Source of the DNA: an uncultured Lachnospiraceae bacterium
GTDB lineage: Bacteria; Bacillota; Clostridia; Lachnospirales; Lachnospiraceae
DNA length: 47,844 bases
Direction of reading: 5' to 3'
Assembly (NCBI GenBank): GCA_902781215.1
Contig: CACZIO010000019.1
Coordinates: forward strand, 1 to 47,844
This document shows positions 6,331 through 15,320 of this stretch, one piece after another; the stretch's first letter is position 1, and every line of letters starts with the position of its first letter. Both the position numbers and the translations under genes were made by a program. Under the pieces are notes generated by a model. That model did no database searches, was not told the origin of the DNA, and saw only the letters and a program-made list of their open reading frames with translations.

Positions 6331-8133
6331 TCAGATCCTGCCCTCCTCGTACATGGTCCGCAGGAGTCTGCGGTCGATCTTGGCATGCGCGTTCAGCGGC
6401 ATCTGTTCCATGCGCAGATAGCGGTTTGGCCGCATATATTTGGGCAGGCGGTCCGACAGGGCCTGGATGATCTGTTTCCGGCGTTCTTCCTCCGCCTGAT
6501 AGACACAGATGATCTTTTCCTTCTTCTGGTCATAGAAGCAGCAGGCGACATCGATGAAATCGATCGCGTTGAGTGCCGCCTCGATCTCCCCCAGTTCGAT
6601 CCTGTGTCCCATGTGTTTGATCTGGTTGTCCGCGCGCGCAGCAAACATCAGGTCTCCGTCTTTATTATAATAGCCCAGATCACCGGTTCTGTAAATTCTG
6701 TTCAGTGTGGCGGGCGCGCCGGGTCTGGCCGTAAAGCTCTCAGCCGTGCGGGCCGGATTGTTCCAGTAGCCGAGCGCGACACCTGTGCCCTCGACGCAGA
6801 TCTCGCCGCGGCAGTCCGGCTCGGTGACCGGGATGATCCGGGGAACAGCCGGCGCCTCTGCCTCACTGTCACCGTCCTCCTCCGGGCGCTCCAGCAGAAA
6901 GACGCGCTTGTTGGGGAAGGATTTCCCGATCGGGATCAGCTCGTCATTTTCATAGTGCCTGTCCAGGATGTGGTAGGTGCAGTTGCAGGTGATCTCGGTG
7001 GGCCCGTAGAGGTTGACATACACGGCATCCGGGAAAAAGCGGATCCAGTAATTGATCGACTTGACGGGCATGACCTCGCCGGAGAACATGATGTGCCGAA
7101 GGTCGACCGGCACACTGGTCTGCATCTGGTCGAGCGCCTTCAGATCCGAGACGATCCGCAGGGCGGAGACCGCCCAGATGATGGTGTTGATCCCGTGGGA
7201 TGCCAGATACTCCATCAGCATGGCGGGCATGACGAACATTCTGTGCGGGACGACCTCGACGCGGCCTCCGCAGTGCATGGCATTGTAGATATCCTTGACC
7301 GAGACGTCAAAGTCAAACGGCGCCTGGTTGCCGAACACGGCATCCTCCGCAAAGCCGAAGGTCTCCCCGAATGCCTCCGTCAGGTCGAGCACGGACCGGT
7401 GCGAGACCAGGACGCCCTTGGGGACGCCCGTCGAGCCCGAGGTGAAGATCGCGTAGAGGGGATCCGTGTCGATCAGGCCGCTCCGCATGGCCTGCGCATC
7501 CCGGATCAGGGCCTGCACAGCCTGGTCCGCGGCGCTGTTCACATCGGCACCCGCGGCATTTCCGGCATCGCCGCTGGCATTTAAGGCACCTGCCGCCGGG
7601 TTTTCAGTGTCTCCTGTCCTCTCTGTAAAAAGGTCTGCGCAGAGGGCATACATGTCCAGGACCGGCACATTACAGGCCACCGGCAGCGGACGGGCGGGCG
7701 CCTGCGGCCTCGCATCCGCTGCCAGGACAGCATTCCCTGCCGGCGCAGATGCTTTCATGCTGTCAGCCGTCTGTCCGGAAGCCTCCGCGGGCTCCCGGGC
7801 ATCCACCAGCATGACCGGGGACAGCTCGCCCAGGATCATCTCCAGCCTGCCCGCCGGCAGAGCGGGATCCAGCGGCACGTAGAAATTCCCGCTGTAGGCG
7901 ATCCCGATAAAGGCGGCGATGGAAATGATGTTCCTGTCGATCAGGACACCGACAGGCCGGCTCCCCACCGGCGCGGCGTCCGCGCCGGTCATTTCACGGA
8001 TCCTGCCGGCAGCGCGGAGCGCGGCGGTCAGGTAAGCGCGCCAGGTCAGGCTCCTGAATTCATCCGCCACGGCCGTTTTGTCCGGAGTCCGGCTTACATT
8101 TTCTTCCAGAAAAGCTAAAATCGTATTCTTCAT
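6331..8133 (-). CDS. dltA: DltA-like adenylation enzyme (D-alanine--carrier ligase family)
   Basis: An ANL-superfamily AMP-forming enzyme that would activate an amino acid and load it on the carrier protein. Motifs in order: FTSGSTGVPKGVLVSH (P-loop), YGPTEITCNCTYHIL, GEICVEGTGVALGYWNN, YRTGDLGYYNKDGDLMFAAR and a late KHMGHRIELGEIE, with a C-terminal catalytic Lys in AHAKIDRR. The YGPTE-CNCTY pattern is typical of DltA. At 600 residues it is about 100 longer than usual; the excess is an Ala/Gly/Asp-rich insertion of some 90 residues before the P-loop. The ATG at 8133 is chosen since AAAGGA is 9 bases upstream; the ATG at 8142 directly abuts that site. The MBOAT gene ends 17 bp upstream. Confidence 0.88.
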   Translation of the reverse strand: MKNTILAFLEENVSRTPDKTAVADEFRSLTWRAYLTAALRAAGRIREMTGADAAPVGSRPVGVLIDRNIISIAAFIGIAYSGNFYVPLDPALPAGRLEMILGELSPVMLVDAREPAEASGQTADSMKASAPAGNAVLAADARPQAPARPLPVACNVPVLDMYALCADLFTERTGDTENPAAGALNASGDAGNAAGADVNSAADQAVQALIRDAQAMRSGLIDTDPLYAIFTSGSTGVPKGVLVSHRSVLDLTEAFGETFGFAEDAVFGNQAPFDFDVSVKDIYNAMHCGGRVEVVPHRMFVMPAMLMEYLASHGINTIIWAVSALRIVSDLKALDQMQTSVPVDLRHIMFSGEVMPVKSINYWIRFFPDAVYVNLYGPTEITCNCTYHILDRHYENDELIPIGKSFPNKRVFLLERPEEDGDSEAEAPAVPRIIPVTEPDCRGEICVEGTGVALGYWNNPARTAESFTARPGAPATLNRIYRTGDLGYYNKDGDLMFAARADNQIKHMGHRIELGEIEAALNAIDFIDVACCFYDQKKEKIICVYQAEEERRKQIIQALSDRLPKYMRPNRYLRMEQMPLNAHAKIDRRLLRTMYEEGRI

Positions 8134-8150
8134 AAAAACCATTCCTTTCG

Positions 8151-9812
8151 TCAGAACTGGGCGTAGATAAAGGACGACATATCAAAGCCGGGGCCGTACA
8201 TGCCGAAGACAAGGATGGCGGCAATGGCCGTCAGGTAGACCGCCCAGCGGAAGGGAAGCTGCTGGGAGGCAACGATCCCCCGGATGGTCTGCCCGCGCTC
8301 ATTGACGATGTCCACCGCTGCCAGCAGCAGGATCATCAGGATCAGGAGCCCGAAATTGCGCTCATCGACCCCCAGCGTATACAGGGAACCGTCAAAAAAG
8401 ATCCAGGGATTGAATTTTGAAAACGTGGCGCGCAGCAGGCGGAAGACCGTGCCCGCATCCGGCGCGACATCACAATAGCGGCCGATGGAGACGATGAAGA
8501 GCGTCCGCACCATCTGAAAGAGCTTCCAGCCGGCGGCATCCTCCCGGATCCGGCAGAATTTCCGCATCTGGGCGTAGGGCTGCTCGAACAGGGTCTCGGT
8601 CGAGACAAAGGTCGCGTGATAGATACCGTAGATCACGTATTTCCAGTTGGCGCCGTGCCAGATACCGACCAGGACAAAGACCAGGAAGGAGGCCAGGAAG
8701 GAGGGAAAGACCTTGCCGAAGTAGGGACTGACCTTCTTCTTCAGGCTCTTCTGCATCTTCGCGAAGGGTTTGGAGAGAGCGATGGGATAGAAGACATAGT
8801 CGCGCATCCAGTTGCCCAGGGACATATGCCAGCGCTGCCAGAACTCAGAGATACTCCGCGCCATGTAGGGCTGGCGGAAGTTTTCGCGGAGTGAAACGCC
8901 GAACAGCTCGGAGGCGCCGAAGACGATGTCCATGCCGCCGGCGAAGTCGGCGTACAGCTGCACACCGTACATCAGGGCGGCGACGAAGATCGTAAAGCCC
9001 ATGTAGCGGTGCTGCTCGAAACCGCCGAAGACCTCGTTGACGATGATGGCGGCCCGTTCCGCGATGATCATTTTCTTAAAGAAGCCCCACAGCATGCGAA
9101 GCAGGCCCTCGCGGAATCTCCGGTCATCGAATTTGTGCGGCACATAGAGCTGCGTGACCAGGTCGTCGTACCTGTTGATGGGTCCCTGCAGGATCGAGGG
9201 GAAATAGGATGTGAACAGGGCCAGCTTCAGGACATTGCGCTCCGCGGCATACTTGCCCCGGTAGACATCAATGAGATAGCCCATCGACTGAAAGGTGTAG
9301 AAGGAAATGCCCAGCGGCAGGAGAAAATCCGCCACGGGGACCCTGGCACCCAGGTGGAAATGGCCAAAGAGGTCGTTCACATTGGTCGTGACGAAGTTAC
9401 CGTATTTGACAACGCCCAGGATGCCGAAGTTCAGCAGCAGGACCGCCGTCATGACGCGGCGTTTTTTCTTCTGCACCAGCGACTTGAGGGCCTTTTTTTC
9501 CTCGCGCGAGAGTTTTGCGGATCGCGCAGACCTGCCTGTGCGCCCGGCATCATCCGGCGCTGCTGCCCTGCGTGCCTTCCGCATCGCCTTGTCCTCCTCG
9601 CGCTGCGCGATCAGGTCCATCAGGTATGCGCCGCCCCAGGTCGTCAACACCGTTGCCGCCACAAAAACAGCCGCCCGCGGCCCGCCGCCGACCAGATAGT
9701 ACCAGGCGCTGGATGCCAGCAGCACCAGCCACTGGAACCTGCCGGGGATGATATAGTAGACAGTGACAGAGACGATCAGAAAAACAATAAACTGCCAGGA
9801 AAAAAAAGCCAT
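8151..9812 (-). CDS. dltB: MBOAT membrane O-acyltransferase (DltB-like)
   Basis: A 553-residue polytopic membrane protein of the MBOAT family, which moves acyl groups from a cytoplasmic carrier to extracellular polymers. Conserved blocks are SISEFWQRWHMSLGNWMRDY and LVGIWHGANWKYVIYG, the second holding the catalytic His. Near residue 80-130 it has a basic, Lys/Arg-rich cytoplasmic loop. The ATG at 9812 is used because GGAG lies about 9 bases upstream; the frame extends 43 codons further only to an unsupported TTG. Context suggests D-alanyl transfer to teichoic acid. An alginate/exopolysaccharide O-acetylation type is less likely because the adenylation and carrier genes are present. Confidence 0.88.
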   Translation of the reverse strand: MAFFSWQFIVFLIVSVTVYYIIPGRFQWLVLLASSAWYYLVGGGPRAAVFVAATVLTTWGGAYLMDLIAQREEDKAMRKARRAAAPDDAGRTGRSARSAKLSREEKKALKSLVQKKKRRVMTAVLLLNFGILGVVKYGNFVTTNVNDLFGHFHLGARVPVADFLLPLGISFYTFQSMGYLIDVYRGKYAAERNVLKLALFTSYFPSILQGPINRYDDLVTQLYVPHKFDDRRFREGLLRMLWGFFKKMIIAERAAIIVNEVFGGFEQHRYMGFTIFVAALMYGVQLYADFAGGMDIVFGASELFGVSLRENFRQPYMARSISEFWQRWHMSLGNWMRDYVFYPIALSKPFAKMQKSLKKKVSPYFGKVFPSFLASFLVFVLVGIWHGANWKYVIYGIYHATFVSTETLFEQPYAQMRKFCRIREDAAGWKLFQMVRTLFIVSIGRYCDVAPDAGTVFRLLRATFSKFNPWIFFDGSLYTLGVDERNFGLLILMILLLAAVDIVNERGQTIRGIVASQQLPFRWAVYLTAIAAILVFGMYGPGFDMSSFIYAQF

Positions 9813-9937
9813 TTTGTATACTCCGTATGAATGAAAGCCATCTCCCCATGATCCCCGGCCGGTGAAAGACGGCGGCGGGAAAAGGCGGAGCTGGGCAGCT
9901 TCAGGCCCGCCGTCCGGCGGGGTGTCAATGGAAAGGA

Positions 9938-11593
9938 TCAATGATTATCATGTTCACAGCTCAGTGCACGGCTGTGGATATTGAGCCGGCAGGCATCCAT
10001 GAGCTCTCCCGTGGATTTGCGGAACACGGCAAAATGCAGACCGCGGTCCTCCGTGCTGTACTCCATGCCGTTGACGAAGATGGAGTCGCCGCTCCGGATC
10101 TCCCCGCTTTCTTCATCCACGGTTCCGCTTGACAGCTGATAGCGAACCCTGCCGGCTGTTCCTTCAAAGGAATCAGCGAAGTCCCCCGCCTCAGTGCCTG
10201 CAGCGCCGGTCTCAGCCGAACCGTCTTCCGCGGAACCGGTCTGCGCGGATCCGCTGTCTGCCGGGCCGCCATCCGTGCCGCTGTCCGCAGCCGTGTGTTC
10301 TTCCGGGGAGGATTCGTAGACGACCTTTCCCCCGTCGATGACCGCCAGCCAGCCGTGTCCGGTCCAGCTGTGCAGGTCCTGCGTCAGGCCGAAGGACCGG
10401 AGCTTCTGTGCATCCTCCTCTGTCAGGATCTCGGGATCCACGGTACCGTTCAGGGTGATCAGGACGACTGCGTCCTCCACGGCCTGCCCGTCCGCGCCGC
10501 CGGCGTCACTGACGAATGTCGCCGCGTAGTCCCTCAGGAAGAGGGACCGCCGCAGGGAGTCCCTCATCCGGCTGACCGGGTAGTCCTCCAGGTCGGCGTC
10601 CAGGGTCTTATAGGCTCCGCCGCTGCCCCGCCGGTCCGGGACCTCATAGTTGTCCTTGATATAGCGGCCGAGGATCTTTGTGAACTTTTCCGCGCCCCAC
10701 CGGTTCAGATGCTCTCCGTCCATCGCATCGTGTTCCAGGTCAAGGCCCAGGTCCTGCGACTGTTCCAGGTAATTGACAAAGCCGACGCCGTTCTCCCGGG
10801 CGATCTGCTCCACCTCTCTGGCGGCACTGGCGCGCAGGTCGTAGCCGTGCTGGTCAAAAAACTTGTTTTTGCCGGGGACCGGCATGGTGAACAGCAAAAG
10901 CTCCGTACCGGTCTCACGGCAGAGTCCGATGGTCTTTTCAATATATTTCCGGGAGGTCTCGGACACCACATGCTCTGTGATCTGTGCCTCCTCAAAGGGC
11001 ACAGCCGGCTCCAGGCGCGAGGTCACCTTGGCTCCGTACACCATCTCCTTGGCCTGGGGGAGCGCGTCCTCATAGGTCAGCTCCTCCCAGCGGGAATGGT
11101 AGGCCATGAGCGGGAGCAGCAGGGCCTTGCGGTTCTCCCCCTCCTTTGCCAGCTCACGGATCATGGTGATCCTGTTCCGGGACAGGTAGGGCATGGTGTC
11201 GGTGATGTAATGGATGTACTGGGGCTCCATGGATTCTTCGTCGTCCCAGGCCCGGCTGCAGTCCAGCACGATCAGGGAGGGATGATCTTTTTCGATCGAT
11301 TCCTTCGCCAGGTAATAGGAGGCCTCGAGCGACTGGTTGCCGGTGCTCAGATTATAGGCGCCTATGCCGTAATCCCTGTACAGCTCCATAGGATAAATGC
11401 CGTACAGGACGAGCGAAGCCCCCAGAAAAGTCACATCAAAGGTATTCTTCGGATAGCGGTAATAGCGCGGGCACAGATTATCCTCCTGGATCAGCATGAA
11501 AAAGCTGTCCAGCCGCAGGACGACCGCCGCCAGGACCAGCAGAAAGAGCAGACACCGCACTGCCGGCCACAGCCTTTTATTCAGAAAACTCAT
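9938..11593 (-). CDS. Membrane-anchored SGNH/GDSL-type protein (DltD-position)
   Basis: A 551-residue protein with one N-terminal membrane segment (about 10-30) and an extracellular SGNH-hydrolase fold: GAS near Ser60, an NLSTGNQS block near residue 83, and DGEHLNRWG with a catalytic-type His near 295. DltD-like and other SGNH proteins act with MBOAT enzymes in polymer acylation. It differs from classical DltD in having a C-terminal extra domain, interrupted near residues 430-480 by a run rich in Ser, Ala, Gly, Asp and Thr. It is the first gene of the dlt-like operon. CAGGAG precedes the ATG, and two copies of the four-hairpin repeat end 28 bp upstream. Confidence 0.78.
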   Translation of the reverse strand: MSFLNKRLWPAVRCLLFLLVLAAVVLRLDSFFMLIQEDNLCPRYYRYPKNTFDVTFLGASLVLYGIYPMELYRDYGIGAYNLSTGNQSLEASYYLAKESIEKDHPSLIVLDCSRAWDDEESMEPQYIHYITDTMPYLSRNRITMIRELAKEGENRKALLLPLMAYHSRWEELTYEDALPQAKEMVYGAKVTSRLEPAVPFEEAQITEHVVSETSRKYIEKTIGLCRETGTELLLFTMPVPGKNKFFDQHGYDLRASAAREVEQIARENGVGFVNYLEQSQDLGLDLEHDAMDGEHLNRWGAEKFTKILGRYIKDNYEVPDRRGSGGAYKTLDADLEDYPVSRMRDSLRRSLFLRDYAATFVSDAGGADGQAVEDAVVLITLNGTVDPEILTEEDAQKLRSFGLTQDLHSWTGHGWLAVIDGGKVVYESSPEEHTAADSGTDGGPADSGSAQTGSAEDGSAETGAAGTEAGDFADSFEGTAGRVRYQLSSGTVDEESGEIRSGDSIFVNGMEYSTEDRGLHFAVFRKSTGELMDACRLNIHSRALSCEHDNH

Positions 11594-11621
11594 TCAAAAC
11601 TCCTGCGTAAAACTTTCACAG

Positions 11622-11912
11622 TTTCCAACCATGCCGCTCGCAAGAGCGGCAGCCTGAAGCGTTTTCGCGGAGGCGAAAACGGTGAAGGATCAGCGGAGCT
11701 TTGGGCCGTCTCGCGGCACAAAGCTCTGAGAGCGAAAAATACTGTATCGACAGTATTTTTCACTCTTTCCGACCATGCCGCTCGCAAGAGCGGCAGCCTG
11801 AGGCGTTTTCGCAGAGGCGAAAACGGTGAAGGATCAGCGGAGCTTTGGGCCGTCTCGCGGCACAAAACTCCTAGAGTGAAAAAACTTGTATCGACAAGTT
11901 TTTTCGCTCTTT
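11622..11912 (+). repeat. Four-hairpin dispersed repeat, tandem copies B1 and B2 (type II)
   Basis: Two complete units head to tail: B1 at 11622-11766 and B2 at 11767-11912. Both have GCCGCTC-GCAA-GAGCGGC (hairpin 1) and CGTTTTCGC/GCGAAAACG with a GGAG or AGAG loop (hairpin 2). Hairpin 3 pairs GGAGCTTTG with the CAAAGC/CAAAAC side. Hairpin 4 is ATACTGT/ACAGTAT in B1 and AACTTGT/ACAAGTT in B2. The array fills the gap between the galE terminator and the SGNH gene. Antisense frames here are by-products of the repeat. Confidence 0.92.
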
Positions 11913-12041
11913 GACATACAAAATAGAGTTTACAGTTTTACCCGTCCCTTTTCAATGTTTTTTTCGAGGGAAAGCGGCATTCATCCATGCAGGGGGCGCT
12001 TACGAGTCCCGCACATGACCCGGAGGCATGTTGACGCCTGC

Positions 12042-12082
12042 AAAAAAGCTGCCGCAGGACCGTCTGTTCAGTCCTGCGGCAG
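12042..12082 (-). terminator. Rho-independent terminator of galE
   Basis: A 12-bp stem (CTGCCGCAGGAC against GTCCTGCGGCAG, 10-base loop) at 12049-12082. The minus-strand transcript continues into a T-run (A's at 12042-12047). Confidence 0.9.
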
Positions 12083-12130
12083 GTTCACGCGCATTTCATG
12101 TAAGCATTTCTTGTTTTATCTCAAAAGCGA

Positions 12131-13150
12131 TCATCCTTCTACATATCCGTCAGGGTTCTGAGACTGCCAGCGCCAGGCATCCCTGCACATGTCCTCCAGG
12201 TTCTTCTCCGCGACCCAGCCCAGGACATCCCTGGCCTTGGAGGGGTCGGAGTAGCAGGTTGCAATGTCGCCGGGGCGGCGGGGATCGATGACATAGGGGA
12301 GGTCCTTGCCGCAGGCGGCGGAGAAGGCGCGGACGATGTCGAGCACGCTGTAGCCGATGCCAGTGCCCAGGTTGAAGACATTGACGCCCTCCAGCTTCTC
12401 CATGCCCTCGATGGCCTTCACATGGCCCTTCGCCAGGTCGACCACGTGGATGTAGTCGCGCACGCCGGTGCCGTCGGGCGTGTCATAGTCGTTGCCAAAG
12501 ACGTGGACCTTCTCCAGCTTGCCGGACGCCACCTGGGCGACATAGGGCAGGAGGTTGTTGGGGATCCCCTTGGGGTCCTCACCGATCAGGCCGCTCTCAT
12601 GGGCGCCGATGGGATTGAAATAGCGCAGCAGCATGACGCGCCACTCGCTGTCCGCGCGCCAGATGTCGGTCAGGATGCGCTCCTGCATGGATTTGGTCTC
12701 GCCGTAGGGGTTGGTCGTGATGCCCTTGGGGCACTCCTCGGTGATCGGGACAAAGGCGGGGTCGCCGTAGACGGTCGCGGAGGAGGAAAAGACGATCTTT
12801 TTGCAGCCGTGGGCCCGCATGACATCGCACAGGGTCAGAGTCGAATCGAGGTTGTTGCGATAGTACTCGATGGGCATCCTGGTGGACTCGCCCACAGCCT
12901 TGTAGCCGGCAAAATGGATGACTGCGTCGATCTTCTCCTGTTCAAAGATGGCCGTCAGGCCCTCCCGGTCGCAGATGTCCTGCTGATAAAATTTCGGCCG
13001 CTTCCCCGCGATCTTCTCGATGCGGTCCACCACCATGGCCTTGGCGTTGTAGAGGTTGTCCGCGATCACGACATCGTAACCCGCGTTCAGAAGTTCCACC
13101 ACCGTGTGGCTCCCGATGAATCCAGCTCCGCCTGTCACCAGAATTGTCAT
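12131..13150 (-). CDS. galE: UDP-glucose 4-epimerase
   Basis: GalE interconverts UDP-galactose and UDP-glucose with bound NAD, completing the Leloir pathway in the cytoplasm. The 339-residue length is standard. The N-terminal Rossmann motif GGAGFIGS (residues 7-14) is present, as are FSSSATVYG and the catalytic Tyr-Lys pair in NPYGETK near residue 150, and the C-terminal substrate-binding half (RRPGDIATCYSDPSKA). It follows galT by 85 bp in the same direction, so the two are probably co-transcribed. Confidence 0.97.
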   Translation of the reverse strand: MTILVTGGAGFIGSHTVVELLNAGYDVVIADNLYNAKAMVVDRIEKIAGKRPKFYQQDICDREGLTAIFEQEKIDAVIHFAGYKAVGESTRMPIEYYRNNLDSTLTLCDVMRAHGCKKIVFSSSATVYGDPAFVPITEECPKGITTNPYGETKSMQERILTDIWRADSEWRVMLLRYFNPIGAHESGLIGEDPKGIPNNLLPYVAQVASGKLEKVHVFGNDYDTPDGTGVRDYIHVVDLAKGHVKAIEGMEKLEGVNVFNLGTGIGYSVLDIVRAFSAACGKDLPYVIDPRRPGDIATCYSDPSKARDVLGWVAEKNLEDMCRDAWRWQSQNPDGYVEG

Positions 13151-13235
13151 ATTGATTTCCCGGCGCTGTGCGCCTCTCCTTTCCTGTCTGTGCTTTTCAC
13201 CGCCGGCAGTCCTTCATGCCGGCGCCATGTACAGT

Positions 13236-14912
13236 TTACACCACGCGGACGAATTGTTCAAACTGCACCGCTCCCTGTTCGTTGTCGGCAAAGACGGCAC
13301 AGTGCTCGAGGACCCTGGAAAAGACGAGTCCGATCTCTTTTTCAATGATCCGGTCCAGGTCCGCCCGCAGCTGCGCGCGCTCCTCCCCGCTGGTCACAAA
13401 GGCCAGGTGTTCGGGCGCATATTCGGGGTACTGTTTCAGGAAGTCTTCGGCCCAGTCGGCGTGGGCCGCGGTCTGCTCGTCACCGCGCAGGTCCATGCCG
13501 CCCATGATGCGCTGCGCCAGGACATCCATCTCGCCCAGCAGGCGGGCCGGCAGGACAGCCAGACCCATGACCTCGATCAGGCCGATATTCTCCTTTTTAA
13601 TATGGTGGAGCTCCTGGTGGGGATGGAAGATCCCGAGCGGATACTCCTCCGTGGTCCTGTTGTTGCGCAGGACCAGGTCGAGCTCGAATTCCTCACCCCG
13701 CATGCGGGCGATGGGTGTGATCGTGTTATGGGGCGTCCCGTCGGTAAAGGCCAGGACCCCGGCTTCGGGATCCGAATAGCCGCGCCAGGCCGTCAGGATC
13801 CGGTCCGCCAGGTCGACCAGGCGGGCGGGGTCTTTGCCGTCGAGGCGGATGACCGACATGGGCCAGTCCACGATGCCCGCGCGCACATCCGGATAATCCG
13901 CAAATGTGACGGTCCGCCGGCAGGGGGCCTTGGCCATGGCAAAGGTATAATTGCCTCCCTGATAATGCTCATGGGTCAGGATGGAGCCGCCCACGATCGG
14001 CAGGTCCGCGTTGGAGCCGATGGTGTAGTGGGGGAACTTCTGCAGGAACTGGAAGAGCCGCGCGAAGGTGGCGCGCTCGATCTTCATGGGGCGGTGCTCA
14101 CCGGAGAGCACGATGCAGTGCTCATTGTAGTAGACATAAGGAGAGTACTGCATGTACCACTGCTCCCCCTCCAGGGTCAGCGGGATCAGGCGGATATTCT
14201 GACGGGCCGGGTGGTCCAGCCGTCCGGCGTAGCCCACGTTCTGGCTGCACAGCAGGCATTTGGGATAGGTGTCCCCCTGCTTTTTGGTCAGCGCGGCGGC
14301 AATGGCCTTGGGGTCCTTTTCCGGTTTGGACAGGTTGATGGTGATATCCAGGTCGCCGTAGCGGGTCGGGGCGATCCACTTTCTGTCCCGGACGATCCGG
14401 TAGCGGCGGATATAATCGCTGTCCCGGCTGAGTTTGTAAAAGAAGTCGGTCGCCTCCCGGGGCGATCTGCGGTAGGCTTCGACAAAGCGGCGGACGACCT
14501 CGGAGGGCCGGGGCGTCAGGCAGCCCATGATCTTCGTGTCAAAGAGGTCGCGGCTGGTGATGCCGCTGTCGATGATGCCGCGGGCTGCCGCGTCGTCCAG
14601 CAGGACCTTCAGGATCCCCTCCAGCTCCGCGCCGTCGTCATCCGCAGACGCGGTGCCGGTCTGTGTCTGTCCGCTGGCCCCTTTGGCGGCCTCATACAGG
14701 GTGAAATCCTCCGGGGCTCCTGCCTCCAGGGGCGCGTAGTCCCCGTCCGGGTCCATCTGCAGCAGGTCAAAGACACTGTTGGCCGTGTAGACCGCGTCCT
14801 CCGCCCCGATCAGTCCCCGCTCCATTCCATAGCGGACCAGCGCCGTCACTGCAGCCGTCACGCTGCGCGCCCCGGTCTCCTGTCCCATTGCGGCATTCTC
14901 ATTCGTTCCCAT
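13236..14912 (-). CDS. galT: Galactose-1-phosphate uridylyltransferase, class II
   Basis: GalT swaps UMP between UDP-glucose and galactose-1-phosphate. This is the Firmicutes class II form. Signatures include KIMGCLTPRPSEV, NLSKPEKDPKAI, YPKCLLCSQNVGYAGR, GGSILTHEHYQGG (active-site region) and HPHQELHHIKKENIGLIEVMG. Length is 558 residues, somewhat above the usual 490-510, with an added Ala/Glu/Asp-rich segment near residue 85-110. GGAGG lies 6 bases before the ATG at 14912; an upstream in-frame ATG at 14996 is unsupported. The upstream intergenic region is shared with the divergent PTS gene. Confidence 0.95.
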   Translation of the reverse strand: MGTNENAAMGQETGARSVTAAVTALVRYGMERGLIGAEDAVYTANSVFDLLQMDPDGDYAPLEAGAPEDFTLYEAAKGASGQTQTGTASADDDGAELEGILKVLLDDAAARGIIDSGITSRDLFDTKIMGCLTPRPSEVVRRFVEAYRRSPREATDFFYKLSRDSDYIRRYRIVRDRKWIAPTRYGDLDITINLSKPEKDPKAIAAALTKKQGDTYPKCLLCSQNVGYAGRLDHPARQNIRLIPLTLEGEQWYMQYSPYVYYNEHCIVLSGEHRPMKIERATFARLFQFLQKFPHYTIGSNADLPIVGGSILTHEHYQGGNYTFAMAKAPCRRTVTFADYPDVRAGIVDWPMSVIRLDGKDPARLVDLADRILTAWRGYSDPEAGVLAFTDGTPHNTITPIARMRGEEFELDLVLRNNRTTEEYPLGIFHPHQELHHIKKENIGLIEVMGLAVLPARLLGEMDVLAQRIMGGMDLRGDEQTAAHADWAEDFLKQYPEYAPEHLAFVTSGEERAQLRADLDRIIEKEIGLVFSRVLEHCAVFADNEQGAVQFEQFVRVV

Positions 14913-15138
14913 TCGTACCTCCCCGTCCGCGCCGTGCGCGTCTGTCTGAATCTCTTTTTTCTTTCCTGTTTCCCGCCTGTCAGTCCTCACTGTCATTATC
15001 TGACTATATTTTGCGAAATCAGGCCCTGAAACTCAATAAACAAAAGTATCGCGAATATGGAGAATTGTGGCTTCATGATCAGGCGGGGACCGCTTTCACT
15101 GTATGGAAAAAAGGACACAGCGGGATCCCGGGCCCTGC

Positions 15139-15168
15139 TTGACAAAAAAGACCCTTTCCATCAATAAT
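15139..15168 (+). promoter_or_regulatory. Sigma-A promoter of the PTS EIIC gene
   Basis: TTGACA at 15139-15144, an 18-base spacer, AATAAT at 15163-15168. Transcription would begin near 15175, leaving a leader of about 145 nt. Confidence 0.65.
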
Positions 15169-15181
15169 GATGTCGTCACGA

Positions 15182-15320
15182 CAGGTGACAAGACACCTGC
15201 CCGGTGAGCTGTCAGACAGCTGCCGGCCGCGCAGCCAGGGAAGGCTGCCGGCGGCACCGGACAACCTCTTCACCGGCCCCGACCGGACCGGCATCAGAAA
15301 GGAAAAGGAAAAGAAACAAA
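15182..15320 (+). promoter_or_regulatory. Structured leader of the PTS EIIC gene
   Basis: Two perfect 6-bp hairpins follow the promoter: CAGGTG/CACCTG at 15182-15199 and AGCTGT/ACAGCT at 15207-15221. A GC-rich stretch with GCCGGC and CCGG repeats follows, before a purine-rich ribosome site. No known riboswitch class is recognised. Confidence 0.4.

Noticed and set aside
11590..11865. Minus-strand frame of 91 codons across the tandem repeats.
   Set aside because: It exists only because the repeat lacks stops in that frame; similar frames occur in every copy, and the hairpins explain the conservation better.
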